Assembly: GCF_014697355.1 (NCBI RefSeq)
Contig: NZ_JACJRQ010000056.1
Coordinates: forward strand, 1 to 45,495
Length of the DNA stretch: 45,495 nt
DNA from: Nostoc calcicola FACHB-3891
Lineage (GTDB): Bacteria > Cyanobacteriota > Cyanobacteriia > Cyanobacteriales > Nostocaceae
Direction of reading: 5' to 3'
The translations under genes were made by a program, and so were the position numbers. Shown piece by piece: positions 9,118 to 16,425 of the stretch (positions within the stretch are counted from its first letter, which is position 1; every line of letters begins with the position of its first letter). Under the pieces are notes generated by a model that was not told the origin of the DNA, made no database searches, and saw only the letters and a program-made list of their open reading frames with translations.

Positions 9118-10599
9118 ATGAATGAAGCTGACACCTCAAATAAGGGGGCTGTGATGGAATCCCTAAATTCTGCTAATTCGCCACAATCAAAACAGGCGAA
9201 TTGTCCTTTTTACTCAGTTATGCCTAATGAGAATATGGCAATTTCCAAATTGCCACTGCTCATGCCAGCTGATGATACACAATTTTCAGAAGATACTACC
9301 CAGCAGGACTGGGTTGCAGAGCCTAACAGCAGCAAACAAGCACTTATTGACTCGGAATTTCAGAAGCTGCTGGCATTGAACGAAGAATTACGTGCGGCTA
9401 ATAATAACTTATATGAACAAGTAGAGCAGCTAAAAGACAACCTAGCCGAGTCTGAAAAGGTTTTGCAGTGGCAGAAAACACGTTCTAGCGTTAGTGAGTC
9501 GATGCTCAACCAACAAACTCAGGAATTAGCTGCTGCCCAAGAACAGATCAAGTCGCTATTTCAAGAATTAGAAACTGCTGTACAAACTGTTCAATGCCAG
9601 GAAGTTTTTATTGAAACTCATAAAGCACAGCTAGAAATTAGTCAACAACGCCTTGCCCAGCTAGAACGAGAATGTACGTTGCTACACACGAATAACAACG
9701 AACAGTCTCAGAAGTTATTGCAATCAGAAAACGCTTGCCGCGAGTTACGCACTAGACTTATGCGCCAACAACGCCAGACGCTACAATTTAAGGCGGCTCT
9801 GGAGAAATGTTTAGACGCACCTGTTCCCGGCTATGATTCCTTAGACGATACTGCAAAACATCCTAAAGACATCACCTCTTCACAAGGAAGATTTTCTCGA
9901 AAAGCTCGGTCTTTGTTTCCTAATGCACAGCCAATTAAACCTTGGTCAGCAGAACCAGAATCCTTGAGTGATGATTCAAATACTTCTTGGGGAGAACCGT
10001 CACCACCACTGCCATTCCAAAGAAATCAACCAACTCCGACTTCCTCATCTTCTTGGAACTGGTCAGTTAAAGAAGACACGCCAAAACCAGCGCAACCGGC
10101 TTCTTCTCCAGAAATTGATAATTCGCCAGAAACAACAGAAACTGTTTCACCTCCGGAGTCAGCAAACTTAGATCGGCAATTAGATAGTCTCATCCAAATG
10201 TTTTTCACCTCCCAACCTGGATCTACATCACCACCCCCTGCGGCGAAAACAGATGTGGATAGTAATGCGGGTGATGCGCCCATCTGGGAAACTTTGGCAA
10301 CAATTATAGAAGATGATGAAGAAGTAGAAAATCCGCAACAGGAGCAGTTGGAGGCAGAAATCAACCCACCTACAACTACTTCTACTTCATCTGGTACTCA
10401 GATATTTGTTGAAGAAGCCGAAGACTACTGGTCAGAAGTTCCACAATTGACACAGTTGGAATCGTCTCCAGAGTCATCTGGTGATAACGCCAACGATGCC
10501 AATTCACCCTCACCCGTAGTTTATCCCCAGCGTCCACCTAAAGGGCGCAAGTCATTGGCATCTGTGGAACTGCCGAATTTTCGCCCCAAGGAGAAATAG
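9118..10599 (+). CDS. Coiled-coil protein with Ser/Pro-rich acidic C-terminus
   Basis: The protein has 493 residues and no recognised enzyme domain. Residues ~80-235 form a long heptad-rich coiled coil. After about residue 240 the chain is low in complexity: rich in Ser, Pro, Thr, Asp and Glu, with SWN/SWG motifs, and probably disordered. A short basic tail ends in NFRPKEK. No signal peptide or membrane helix is visible. This is a scaffold-like layout, but the function is unknown. GTG at 9115 directly precedes the ATG used and would add only one residue. Confidence 0.75.
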   Translation: MNEADTSNKGAVMESLNSANSPQSKQANCPFYSVMPNENMAISKLPLLMPADDTQFSEDTTQQDWVAEPNSSKQALIDSEFQKLLALNEELRAANNNLYEQVEQLKDNLAESEKVLQWQKTRSSVSESMLNQQTQELAAAQEQIKSLFQELETAVQTVQCQEVFIETHKAQLEISQQRLAQLERECTLLHTNNNEQSQKLLQSENACRELRTRLMRQQRQTLQFKAALEKCLDAPVPGYDSLDDTAKHPKDITSSQGRFSRKARSLFPNAQPIKPWSAEPESLSDDSNTSWGEPSPPLPFQRNQPTPTSSSSWNWSVKEDTPKPAQPASSPEIDNSPETTETVSPPESANLDRQLDSLIQMFFTSQPGSTSPPPAAKTDVDSNAGDAPIWETLATIIEDDEEVENPQQEQLEAEINPPTTTSTSSGTQIFVEEAEDYWSEVPQLTQLESSPESSGDNANDANSPSPVVYPQRPPKGRKSLASVELPNFRPKEK

Positions 10600-10755
10600 T
10601 GGGGAGATGGGGAGATGAGGGGGATGAGGGGGATGAGGGAGCAGGGGAGCAGGGGAGCAGGGGAGCAGGGGAGAGTTTTTGTACAAGTTTTTTCCCCTCC
10701 GCCCCTCTGCCCCTCCGCACCTCTGCCTCTTGTGCCCCATGCCCTATGGCCTATA
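10600..10755. repeat. Composite G-rich/C-rich repeat, copy 1
   Basis: GGGGATGAG and GGGGAGCA units lead to a centre with TTTTTGTACAAGTTTTTT. CTCCGCCCCTCTGCCCC units and TTGTGCCCCATGCCC follow. The same order of parts recurs at 18452-18570 and 33158-33320. The arms are complementary, so the whole can form a large hairpin between the convergent genes. Confidence 0.8.
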
Positions 10756-10756
10756 A

Positions 10757-12901
10757 TTAATGACTAAATTTCTGAATTATGGCTTTTGGGGTAGTTTTTG
10801 CTACCTGAGTAGCCGATCGCGGTTTGCCTGTGGCGATCGCGTAATTAATCGCTAGCAGCCGCAACCATAATGCCGGATTTCGGGGTTCTAGCCAAGAACC
10901 TACCCGGCTCAAAAACTGTGGGAACCACGGACTCAGGAAAGCGCTAATCAGGGCATGACGAGTAAAGCTAAAATAACTGCCAAGCCATCGGACTAAATCC
11001 TTAGACCCAGCAAGTTGCCAAATCCATAAAAGCAAGGCTGGATTTTTCTTTGCTGCTTTGAGTGCTAAGCGGTTAAAGGTTAACCAATCACATCTGTCTT
11101 TGATGAAATTATCTGCCACCTCTGGAGGTTCGTCTGCTAACAGCCCAAAAAAGGTGTTGAGCATCGAATTAACCCGCTGGGGTGGTAAAAATTTGCCTGT
11201 GGGTACCATCATGCCTTTGGAAAATAGCCATGTGACTGAAACGTTACTTTGGTAGGCGCGAATTTGGTTTAAGTGTTGGAAACTCAATAAGTCATGTTTG
11301 AGGGCGGTATCCAATAGCTTTGTTAAGCGCTCTAAGTTACGAACTAGAGAACCAAAACCTGTGAAAATCAAGGGAGACTGGAGTGATGCAGCATCACCGA
11401 TGGCAATCAAGCGATCGAAGGCAACTTTGCGATCGCTACTCCCAACACTAAAATGCCCCGGAATATAGCCAAATGTCGGCTTTTTCCACACCAATTTGTC
11501 CATATCGCATCTGCGATACTCTGGCAATATTGTGAAAAAGTCCTCGTACATCTCCAGCAAGGAACCAGGATTTTCAGCATTGACTTGGTGGTAATGAAAT
11601 AAATAAATCGTCAGTTCATCACCTGCTGCGGGAAATAATTCCCAAATCAACTGTCTTCCCCGCGAAATATCCCCGTGACTGTAAAGAACATCTCCCAATT
11701 CCGAATCCCATACCCCCGGCTCAAATCCGCTCTCAATTGCCGCTCCTACCGTCGGACACACGCTGTCAAAGGCACGATCGCTATTTAATTGCCAAGCAAT
11801 GGGGGAGGCTGTTCCCATCGCATCTACTAGTAGTCTCCCAGTGACTTGTTTTTCAATTTCACTAGGTAAATGCTTGACTTTTATCGCAACTTGTGATTCA
11901 TTTATATCTGCACGGATAAACTCTGTTTCATCCCAAATTTCTCCACCTGCCGCTTGCAACTTTTGCCCACATAGTTGCAGCAACTTTTCGGAATCTAAGC
12001 CTAAATTTAGCACTGTGGGTGTGTGCAATACAGGCGATCGCAGTTTACTTGGATTATTAGCATCAAAAAACTTATTGAATCCATCTTTGTATTCTCTGGC
12101 AATGATGGTTTCTAACTCTGCGGGGGTGATTAAACCCAGGTTAAGTAAGCTTTGAATCTCGTCGCGGGAAATATTCCATTCTCGGTTCATCCGCCCAAAG
12201 GGCATTCGTTCCAGCAGCAAGACTTTATATCCAAGTTTTGCCATCACTGCCGCATGGATGACGCCTAGTGCGCCGCCGATGTAGATGATGTCGTAAGTGG
12301 GGGATGAGGGGGATGAGGGGGATGAGGGGGATGAAAGAATTAATTTCTCTCCCCCTGCTCCCCTACCTCTTCCCCAGTCACCTTGACTCGAAAACACGAC
12401 TTGCCGGGGCTGCTGCGGATTCCGTACCCCTTGGCGCCATCGCTGTTCCCACCAGTAGGCGCGTTTGAGGTCATATTCGCCGTTGGGCATTTTCTGAAAA
12501 TACTTGACAGTGAGGGGGTAGTAAGGGGCTAGGGCCGCAAAAATCGATTGTTCGGATAAATCAATGGCTGGCGGTTCCGGATAATGATGCGGAAAACGGC
12601 TTCTGATTTCTTTGGTTAGGTGTTGCAGGATTTCTTTCTCGTTGGGAAAGGGTTGTTCTGCCCAACGAAATACTTTTAAATAGGTAGTTCGTTGCACTGA
12701 CCAAATAAATACAGAAAGTTCTCCAGGCAAGTTTTCGGAAATTGCAGCACCAGCGGTTGTAGTAGCGCTAGTAATTTTTAGACGGAAGCCTTCGGGAGTT
12801 AGCACTTTTTCCCCATATGCCGGTTGAAAATCTGTTTGCAACCAGTTACGCACAGCAGCGATATCCGCAGTTGGAACTTCTAAATAAAGGATTTCTTTCA
12901 T
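10757..12901 (-). CDS. CruA/CruP-family lycopene-cyclase-like FAD protein
   Basis: The protein has 714 residues. An N-terminal region (about 1-170) contains RAYWWEQRWRQGV. The FAD-binding fold starts at YDIIYIGGALGVIHAA, followed by LLLERMPFGR and REWNISRDEIQ; the last is characteristic of CruA/CruP carotenoid cyclases and their plant CruP relatives. Later family features are LLVDAMGTASP and IAIGDAASLQSPLIFTGFGS. CruA cyclises lycopene; CruP is a paralogue with a less clear, stress-related role. The long N-terminal extension favours a CruA-like assignment, but I cannot separate the two by eye. About 28 residues just before the FAD motif are encoded by repeat sequence. The 3' end converges on the coiled-coil gene. 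Confidence 0.78.
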   Translation of the reverse strand: MKEILYLEVPTADIAAVRNWLQTDFQPAYGEKVLTPEGFRLKITSATTTAGAAISENLPGELSVFIWSVQRTTYLKVFRWAEQPFPNEKEILQHLTKEIRSRFPHHYPEPPAIDLSEQSIFAALAPYYPLTVKYFQKMPNGEYDLKRAYWWEQRWRQGVRNPQQPRQVVFSSQGDWGRGRGAGGEKLILSSPSSPSSPSSPTYDIIYIGGALGVIHAAVMAKLGYKVLLLERMPFGRMNREWNISRDEIQSLLNLGLITPAELETIIAREYKDGFNKFFDANNPSKLRSPVLHTPTVLNLGLDSEKLLQLCGQKLQAAGGEIWDETEFIRADINESQVAIKVKHLPSEIEKQVTGRLLVDAMGTASPIAWQLNSDRAFDSVCPTVGAAIESGFEPGVWDSELGDVLYSHGDISRGRQLIWELFPAAGDELTIYLFHYHQVNAENPGSLLEMYEDFFTILPEYRRCDMDKLVWKKPTFGYIPGHFSVGSSDRKVAFDRLIAIGDAASLQSPLIFTGFGSLVRNLERLTKLLDTALKHDLLSFQHLNQIRAYQSNVSVTWLFSKGMMVPTGKFLPPQRVNSMLNTFFGLLADEPPEVADNFIKDRCDWLTFNRLALKAAKKNPALLLWIWQLAGSKDLVRWLGSYFSFTRHALISAFLSPWFPQFLSRVGSWLEPRNPALWLRLLAINYAIATGKPRSATQVAKTTPKAIIQKFSH
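12299..12385. repeat. In-frame repeat insertion within the CruA/CruP-like gene
   Basis: Four GGGGGATGA units followed by CCCCTGCTCCCCTACC-type sequence encode roughly residues 172-200 on the minus strand as a Gly/Arg then Ser/Pro run. The reading frame continues on both sides without a stop. Confidence 0.8.
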
Positions 12902-13061
12902 CTTTTCCTGACATCTCCCATGAATCTATTCACAAAGACAGATTTTATCAAGGCGCAAAATAAGGTAAACTCCGCCCTATTAGTTACGTAAAGATTCAGT
13001 GAAGAAATTTTAAGATTTTGTCAAATTTATTGTTCATTTTGTAAAACTGTAAACCCACGCC

Positions 13062-13295
13062 ATGAATTATCCCATTCCAGACAGCCCCCAGGAAATTGTA
13101 GCTCTCCGACAACAGCCGATTGATGAAGAACTAGTTGCCAGTGCGATCGCTGGGGTTATTAAAATTGTCCGCGCTCAGGGTCAATCTTTGGAAGAATTAA
13201 CTGCTCAGTTGCTAGCGGAAGATCCATTGTTGGATCAGCAACAACGTCGCTGGTTGAGCCAATTAGTTGCCCAATCTTGGGAAAAGTTCTCTTAG
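13062..13295 (+). CDS. Small conserved-looking hypothetical protein
   Basis: This soluble, mostly helical protein of 77 residues runs from MNYPIPDSPQEIV to LVAQSWEKFS. It has good amino acid balance, a HIP1 site in frame and no stop-rich shadow. I do not recognise a family. It is divergent from the CruA/CruP-like gene (160 bp apart) and could share its promoter region. The length, acidic character and ELTAQLLAEDPLL segment resemble small cyanobacterial accessory proteins, but no function can be assigned. Confidence 0.7.
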   Translation: MNYPIPDSPQEIVALRQQPIDEELVASAIAGVIKIVRAQGQSLEELTAQLLAEDPLLDQQQRRWLSQLVAQSWEKFS

Positions 13296-13450
13296 AATGA
13301 AAGCGATCGGCGATTGAGCATCTAAATAAATATTGGAATATTGGCGATGCTTGCGTTGGGCTGCGCTTAGGGATTTTCGCTGTTACATGAGAATTATTAT
13401 CTGTCTGGATTTGCTGACAATTTTGGATTCACGGCTGACAAACAACTAAA

Positions 13451-13576
13451 TTAACGGCGTTGCTGAATTCTGGTATGAATCCAGATGTAGAGACTAGCAA
13501 TTGCAACGTCTCCACAAGGATTTTGACATCATGCACAATCGTTTTCATACATGAAATCAGCAACGCTAAATTAACC
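13451..13576. mobile_element. Nested inverted-repeat element (MITE-like), GCGTTGCTGA ends
   Basis: GCGTTGCTGAATTC at 13457-13470 faces GAAATCAGCAACGC at 13553-13566 (one mismatch), flanked by TTAA on both sides. Inside, TGTAGAGAC (13486-13494) faces GTCTCCACA (13508-13516). No transposase is encoded. It fills the otherwise gene-free stretch 13296-13844 together with the next element. Confidence 0.65.
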
Positions 13577-13624
13577 ATATCAACCTTTGATGTTGCTAAG
13601 GAATTCTACAATGCTTTTAAATTT

Positions 13625-13725
13625 TCTTACAGCAATTTTCAGGTAAATAGACCACATTGTAGGGTAGCACCGCTGTGCTATCGTAGCGGTGATTGTGGTT
13701 CAAATAGATGAAAAACGCTGTAAGA
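13625..13725. mobile_element. Nested inverted-repeat element (MITE-like), TCTTACAGC ends
   Basis: TCTTACAGCA at 13625-13634 faces CGCTGTAAGA at 13716-13725, with further arm similarity reaching into ATAGACCACA/TGTGGTTCAAAT. The centre holds GTAGGGTAGCACCGCTGTGC (from 13659) with CACCGCT/AGCGGTG pairing. Length is 101 bp and no coding capacity is seen. Confidence 0.7.
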
Positions 13726-13844
13726 GGAAAGACTTCTGGTTGTCACCAAAAGTCTTTTTTGTCTAGCTTTTCTGGTCTGTACGTGAATGTTGGCGATCGC
13801 TTCCTTTTCTCATCCAAAACTCACACATTATATTGTGGATTTTG

Positions 13845-15506
13845 TCAACTAGAAGCTTTTACCGCTGCTTCAGCTTGGGAGTGCAACAATAAACCATATT
13901 CCAAGCCTTCTACCACCGCTTGATAGGAAGCTTCCAAAATGTTGGTAGAAACACCTACCGTTGTCCAGCGTTGATGACCATTGCCCGATTCTACCAGCAC
14001 ACGGGTTTTCGCCGCAGTGCCCGTATGTCCGTTGAGAATCCGCACCTTGTAATCTGTCAAATCAAAAGTTGCAATTTGGGGATAAAAGTTCACCAAAGCC
14101 TTGCGTAAAGCTGCATCCAAAGCTGCAACCGGGCCGTTACCTTCGGCCGCCTCTAGAATATTTTTACCCTCAACAGCGACTTTGATTGTGGCTAAAGCGT
14201 TGCTAGCTTCTTTTCCCTCAATCAAATCACAGTGGACTTGAAAACCCTTGACTTCAAAAAACTTTTGCCGTCCTCCCAAAGCTTCATGCATCAACAGTGC
14301 AAAACTGGCTTCTGCGGCTTCAAATTGAAATCCTTCACTCTCCAAATCTTTGAGGCGCTGGAGAATTTGCTTAGCCTCTGCCTTTAATCGATCCAATTCA
14401 ATGCCAAAACTGCGGGCTTTAGCTAAAACATTGCTCAGTCCCGACTGTTCCGAAATCACGATGCGGCGACGATTCCCCACTTGTTCCGGTTGCATGTGTT
14501 CGTAAGTCAGCGGATTACGTTCCACAGCCGATACATGAATACCACCTTTGTGTGCAAAAGCCGAACGTCCTACAAAGGGCGCATGTTCATCAGGAGCAAG
14601 ATTAACTACTTCACTCACAAAACGACTGGCTTCTGTAAGTTGTGTTAGCTGGTCTTCTGAGATACAACTGTAACCGAGTTTAAGTTGTAAATTGGGAATT
14701 AACGAACAGAGGTTAGCATTGCCGCAACGTTCACCGTAACCGTTAATTGTGCCTTGTACCATCTTTGCTCCTGCCATAACGGCGGCTATTGCGTTAGCAA
14801 CTGCCATTTCTGAATCGTTATGAGTGTGAATTCCAATTTGGGGCATTGTCCTTTGTTTTTTGTCATTTGTTATTGTTTCTTGACAAATGACTAATGACAA
14901 ATGACTAATGACATCTTGCACAATTTGGCTAACTTCATGGGGTAAAGTGCCGCCATTGGTATCACAGAGGACTAGCCACTCGGCACCAGATGCGATCGCT
15001 GCCTCTAATGTCTGTAAAGCATAATCTCGATTGTGCTTATAGCCATCAAACCAATGTTCGGCATCGTAGATCGTGCGACGCCCTTGAGAACGGAGGTACT
15101 CAATAGTGTCACGAATCATTGCTAAATTTTCTTCCAATGTCGTCTTGAGTCCGGTTGTGACATGTAAATCCCAAGACTTGCCAAAAATCGTCACCCAGCG
15201 AGTTCCCGCAGCTAAAATCGCTTGTAGCATCGGTTCTTCTGCCGCAGTTGTGTTGGGGCGTCGAGTCGAACAAAAAGCAACAACTTCTGAATGTTTGAGC
15301 GGATCTTCTTGGAGTTGCCAGAAAAATTGTACATCCTTGGGATTGGCACCAGGCCAACCGCCTTCAATAAAGGGGATTCCCAGTTGATCGAGTCTTCTGG
15401 CAATGCGTAACTTATCTTCTATCGATACAGATAGCCCCTCGCGCTGAGTGCCATCCCGTAGTGTAGTGTCATAGAGCCAAAGTTGAGGTGAAGAAATTGT
15501 GGTCAT
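13845..15506 (-). CDS. cimA: (R)-citramalate synthase
   Basis: This enzyme of about 553 residues condenses pyruvate with acetyl-CoA to citramalate, a route to 2-oxobutyrate and isoleucine. The HMGL-like TIM barrel begins with LWLYDTTLRDGTQREG and includes the metal-binding HTHND and NGYGERCGNANL, followed by a LeuA-type allosteric domain at the C-terminus (about residues 400-535). Length and motifs fit the TIGR00977 citramalate synthase type; a 2-isopropylmalate synthase is the less likely alternative. ATG at 15506 is chosen because it sits directly before the conserved barrel start; an upstream start at 15548 adds 14 residues with no obvious purpose. Residues ~197-220 derive from repeat sequence. 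It is divergent from the ferredoxin gene, 76 bp away. Confidence 0.92.
   Translation of the reverse strand: MTTISSPQLWLYDTTLRDGTQREGLSVSIEDKLRIARRLDQLGIPFIEGGWPGANPKDVQFFWQLQEDPLKHSEVVAFCSTRRPNTTAAEEPMLQAILAAGTRWVTIFGKSWDLHVTTGLKTTLEENLAMIRDTIEYLRSQGRRTIYDAEHWFDGYKHNRDYALQTLEAAIASGAEWLVLCDTNGGTLPHEVSQIVQDVISHLSLVICQETITNDKKQRTMPQIGIHTHNDSEMAVANAIAAVMAGAKMVQGTINGYGERCGNANLCSLIPNLQLKLGYSCISEDQLTQLTEASRFVSEVVNLAPDEHAPFVGRSAFAHKGGIHVSAVERNPLTYEHMQPEQVGNRRRIVISEQSGLSNVLAKARSFGIELDRLKAEAKQILQRLKDLESEGFQFEAAEASFALLMHEALGGRQKFFEVKGFQVHCDLIEGKEASNALATIKVAVEGKNILEAAEGNGPVAALDAALRKALVNFYPQIATFDLTDYKVRILNGHTGTAAKTRVLVESGNGHQRWTTVGVSTNILEASYQAVVEGLEYGLLLHSQAEAAVKASS
14846..14915. repeat. In-frame heptamer repeats within cimA
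   Basis: TTTGTCATTTGTTATTG and ACAAATGACTAATGACAAAT units in opposite orientation encode a loop of about 22 residues just ahead of the barrel motif GIHTHND. The frame is kept. Confidence 0.8.
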
Positions 15507-15582
15507 AAAACTCGGACCGAGGAGACAACTTTCGAGGCGATATGTCAATATACAACAAAAAGCCAGTTTGGCAATTTAAAAA

Positions 15583-15921
15583 ATGCCTAAGGTACTAGCT
15601 CAAGGTAAAACAATTGAGTGTGAGCAAGGAAGCAATCTCCGCACAATTTTGCTGCAAAATGGTATTGACCTCTACAATGACGGTGCTAAGGTAATAAACT
15701 GTCGAGGTATTGGCAGTTGTGGTACTTGCGCGGTTAAGGTAGAGGGCGAAGTATCGGTAGCGAATTGGCGCGATCGCACACGGCGATCGCTTCCTCCCCA
15801 TTCTCCTACAACAAACCTGCGTTTAGCTTGCCAAACGCAGATTTTAGGCGATGTGAATGTGACAAAATTTGATGGATTTTGGGGACAAGGTTCTCGAATA
15901 GTGTGGACACCAAAAGGTTAA
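15583..15921 (+). CDS. [2Fe-2S] ferredoxin-like protein
   Basis: The protein has 112 residues with a beta-grasp ferredoxin fold. Cluster ligands are visible as NCRGIGSCGTC (C-x5-C-x2-C) plus the fourth cysteine in LRLACQTQ. It differs from the PetF protein at 30380 in spacing and in the basic insertion WRDRTRRSLPPHS, so it probably serves a specialised electron-transfer partner. It is followed after 16 bp by a small membrane protein with its own AGGAG site, so the two are probably co-transcribed. It is divergent from cimA. Confidence 0.88.
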   Translation: MPKVLAQGKTIECEQGSNLRTILLQNGIDLYNDGAKVINCRGIGSCGTCAVKVEGEVSVANWRDRTRRSLPPHSPTTNLRLACQTQILGDVNVTKFDGFWGQGSRIVWTPKG

Positions 15922-15937
15922 AAAGGAGTAAAACAAG

Positions 15938-16327
15938 ATGGGTAGATGGACACCCTTAATATTAATGGCTGGAGGTCTAGCCATTTTGCTTGGTACATTA
16001 CTAGGCATCAACTTTCCAATGGGCGTACAAACTGCTAACAATCCTGGCGGCAAAGCAGCGAAAGTTCTGCCAGCTAATATTAATGTTAATAGCAGTGCTG
16101 GCAGCCAGAACAATGAAACTGCAACTGAAGAAACTGAAACAACCCAAACAAATCCAAATCAGCGCTCAATTGTAGCCCCAAGATCTGATAACAGAAGCAA
16201 CGTTGCTCAGAATCCTTCCGATTCACAGTCATCTCCTGACACTACAACAGACTCTAATACAGACACTTCTGGAACAGACACGCCATCAAGCAATTCCAGC
16301 AGCGAACCAATTCGAGCTTTGTGGTAA
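15938..16327 (+). CDS. Small membrane-anchored Ser/Thr/Asn-rich protein
   Basis: The protein has 129 residues. One hydrophobic segment (about residues 6-26, LILMAGGLAILLGTLLG) is followed by a low-complexity tail rich in Asn, Thr, Ser, Asp and Glu, probably disordered. A good ribosome site, AAGGAG, lies 12 bases ahead of the ATG. The close spacing to the ferredoxin gene suggests a shared transcript. I do not recognise the family; the function is unknown. Confidence 0.72.
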   Translation: MGRWTPLILMAGGLAILLGTLLGINFPMGVQTANNPGGKAAKVLPANINVNSSAGSQNNETATEETETTQTNPNQRSIVAPRSDNRSNVAQNPSDSQSSPDTTTDSNTDTSGTDTPSSNSSSEPIRALW

Positions 16328-16339
16328 AGTTGTTAGTCT

Positions 16340-16425
16340 TTAGTTATTCCTTTATTAGTTATGATTTATTAGTCATGCACTAACGATCGATGGCTAATGA
16401 GCAATGACTAAATGACTAATGACTA
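16340..16425. repeat. TAATGAC/AATGACTA repeats covering the thiO-thiG start
   Basis: Degenerate TTATTAGT and AATGACTA units. The ATG used by the next gene is one of these units. Confidence 0.7.

Noticed and set aside
10538..10740. Proline/serine-rich short frames over the composite repeats
   Set aside because: Simple translation of G-rich/C-rich repeats; similar frames occur at every copy.
13460..13923. Two short plus-strand frames (83 and 71 codons)
   Set aside because: They consist mainly of the two inverted-repeat elements and the 3' end of cimA in antisense.
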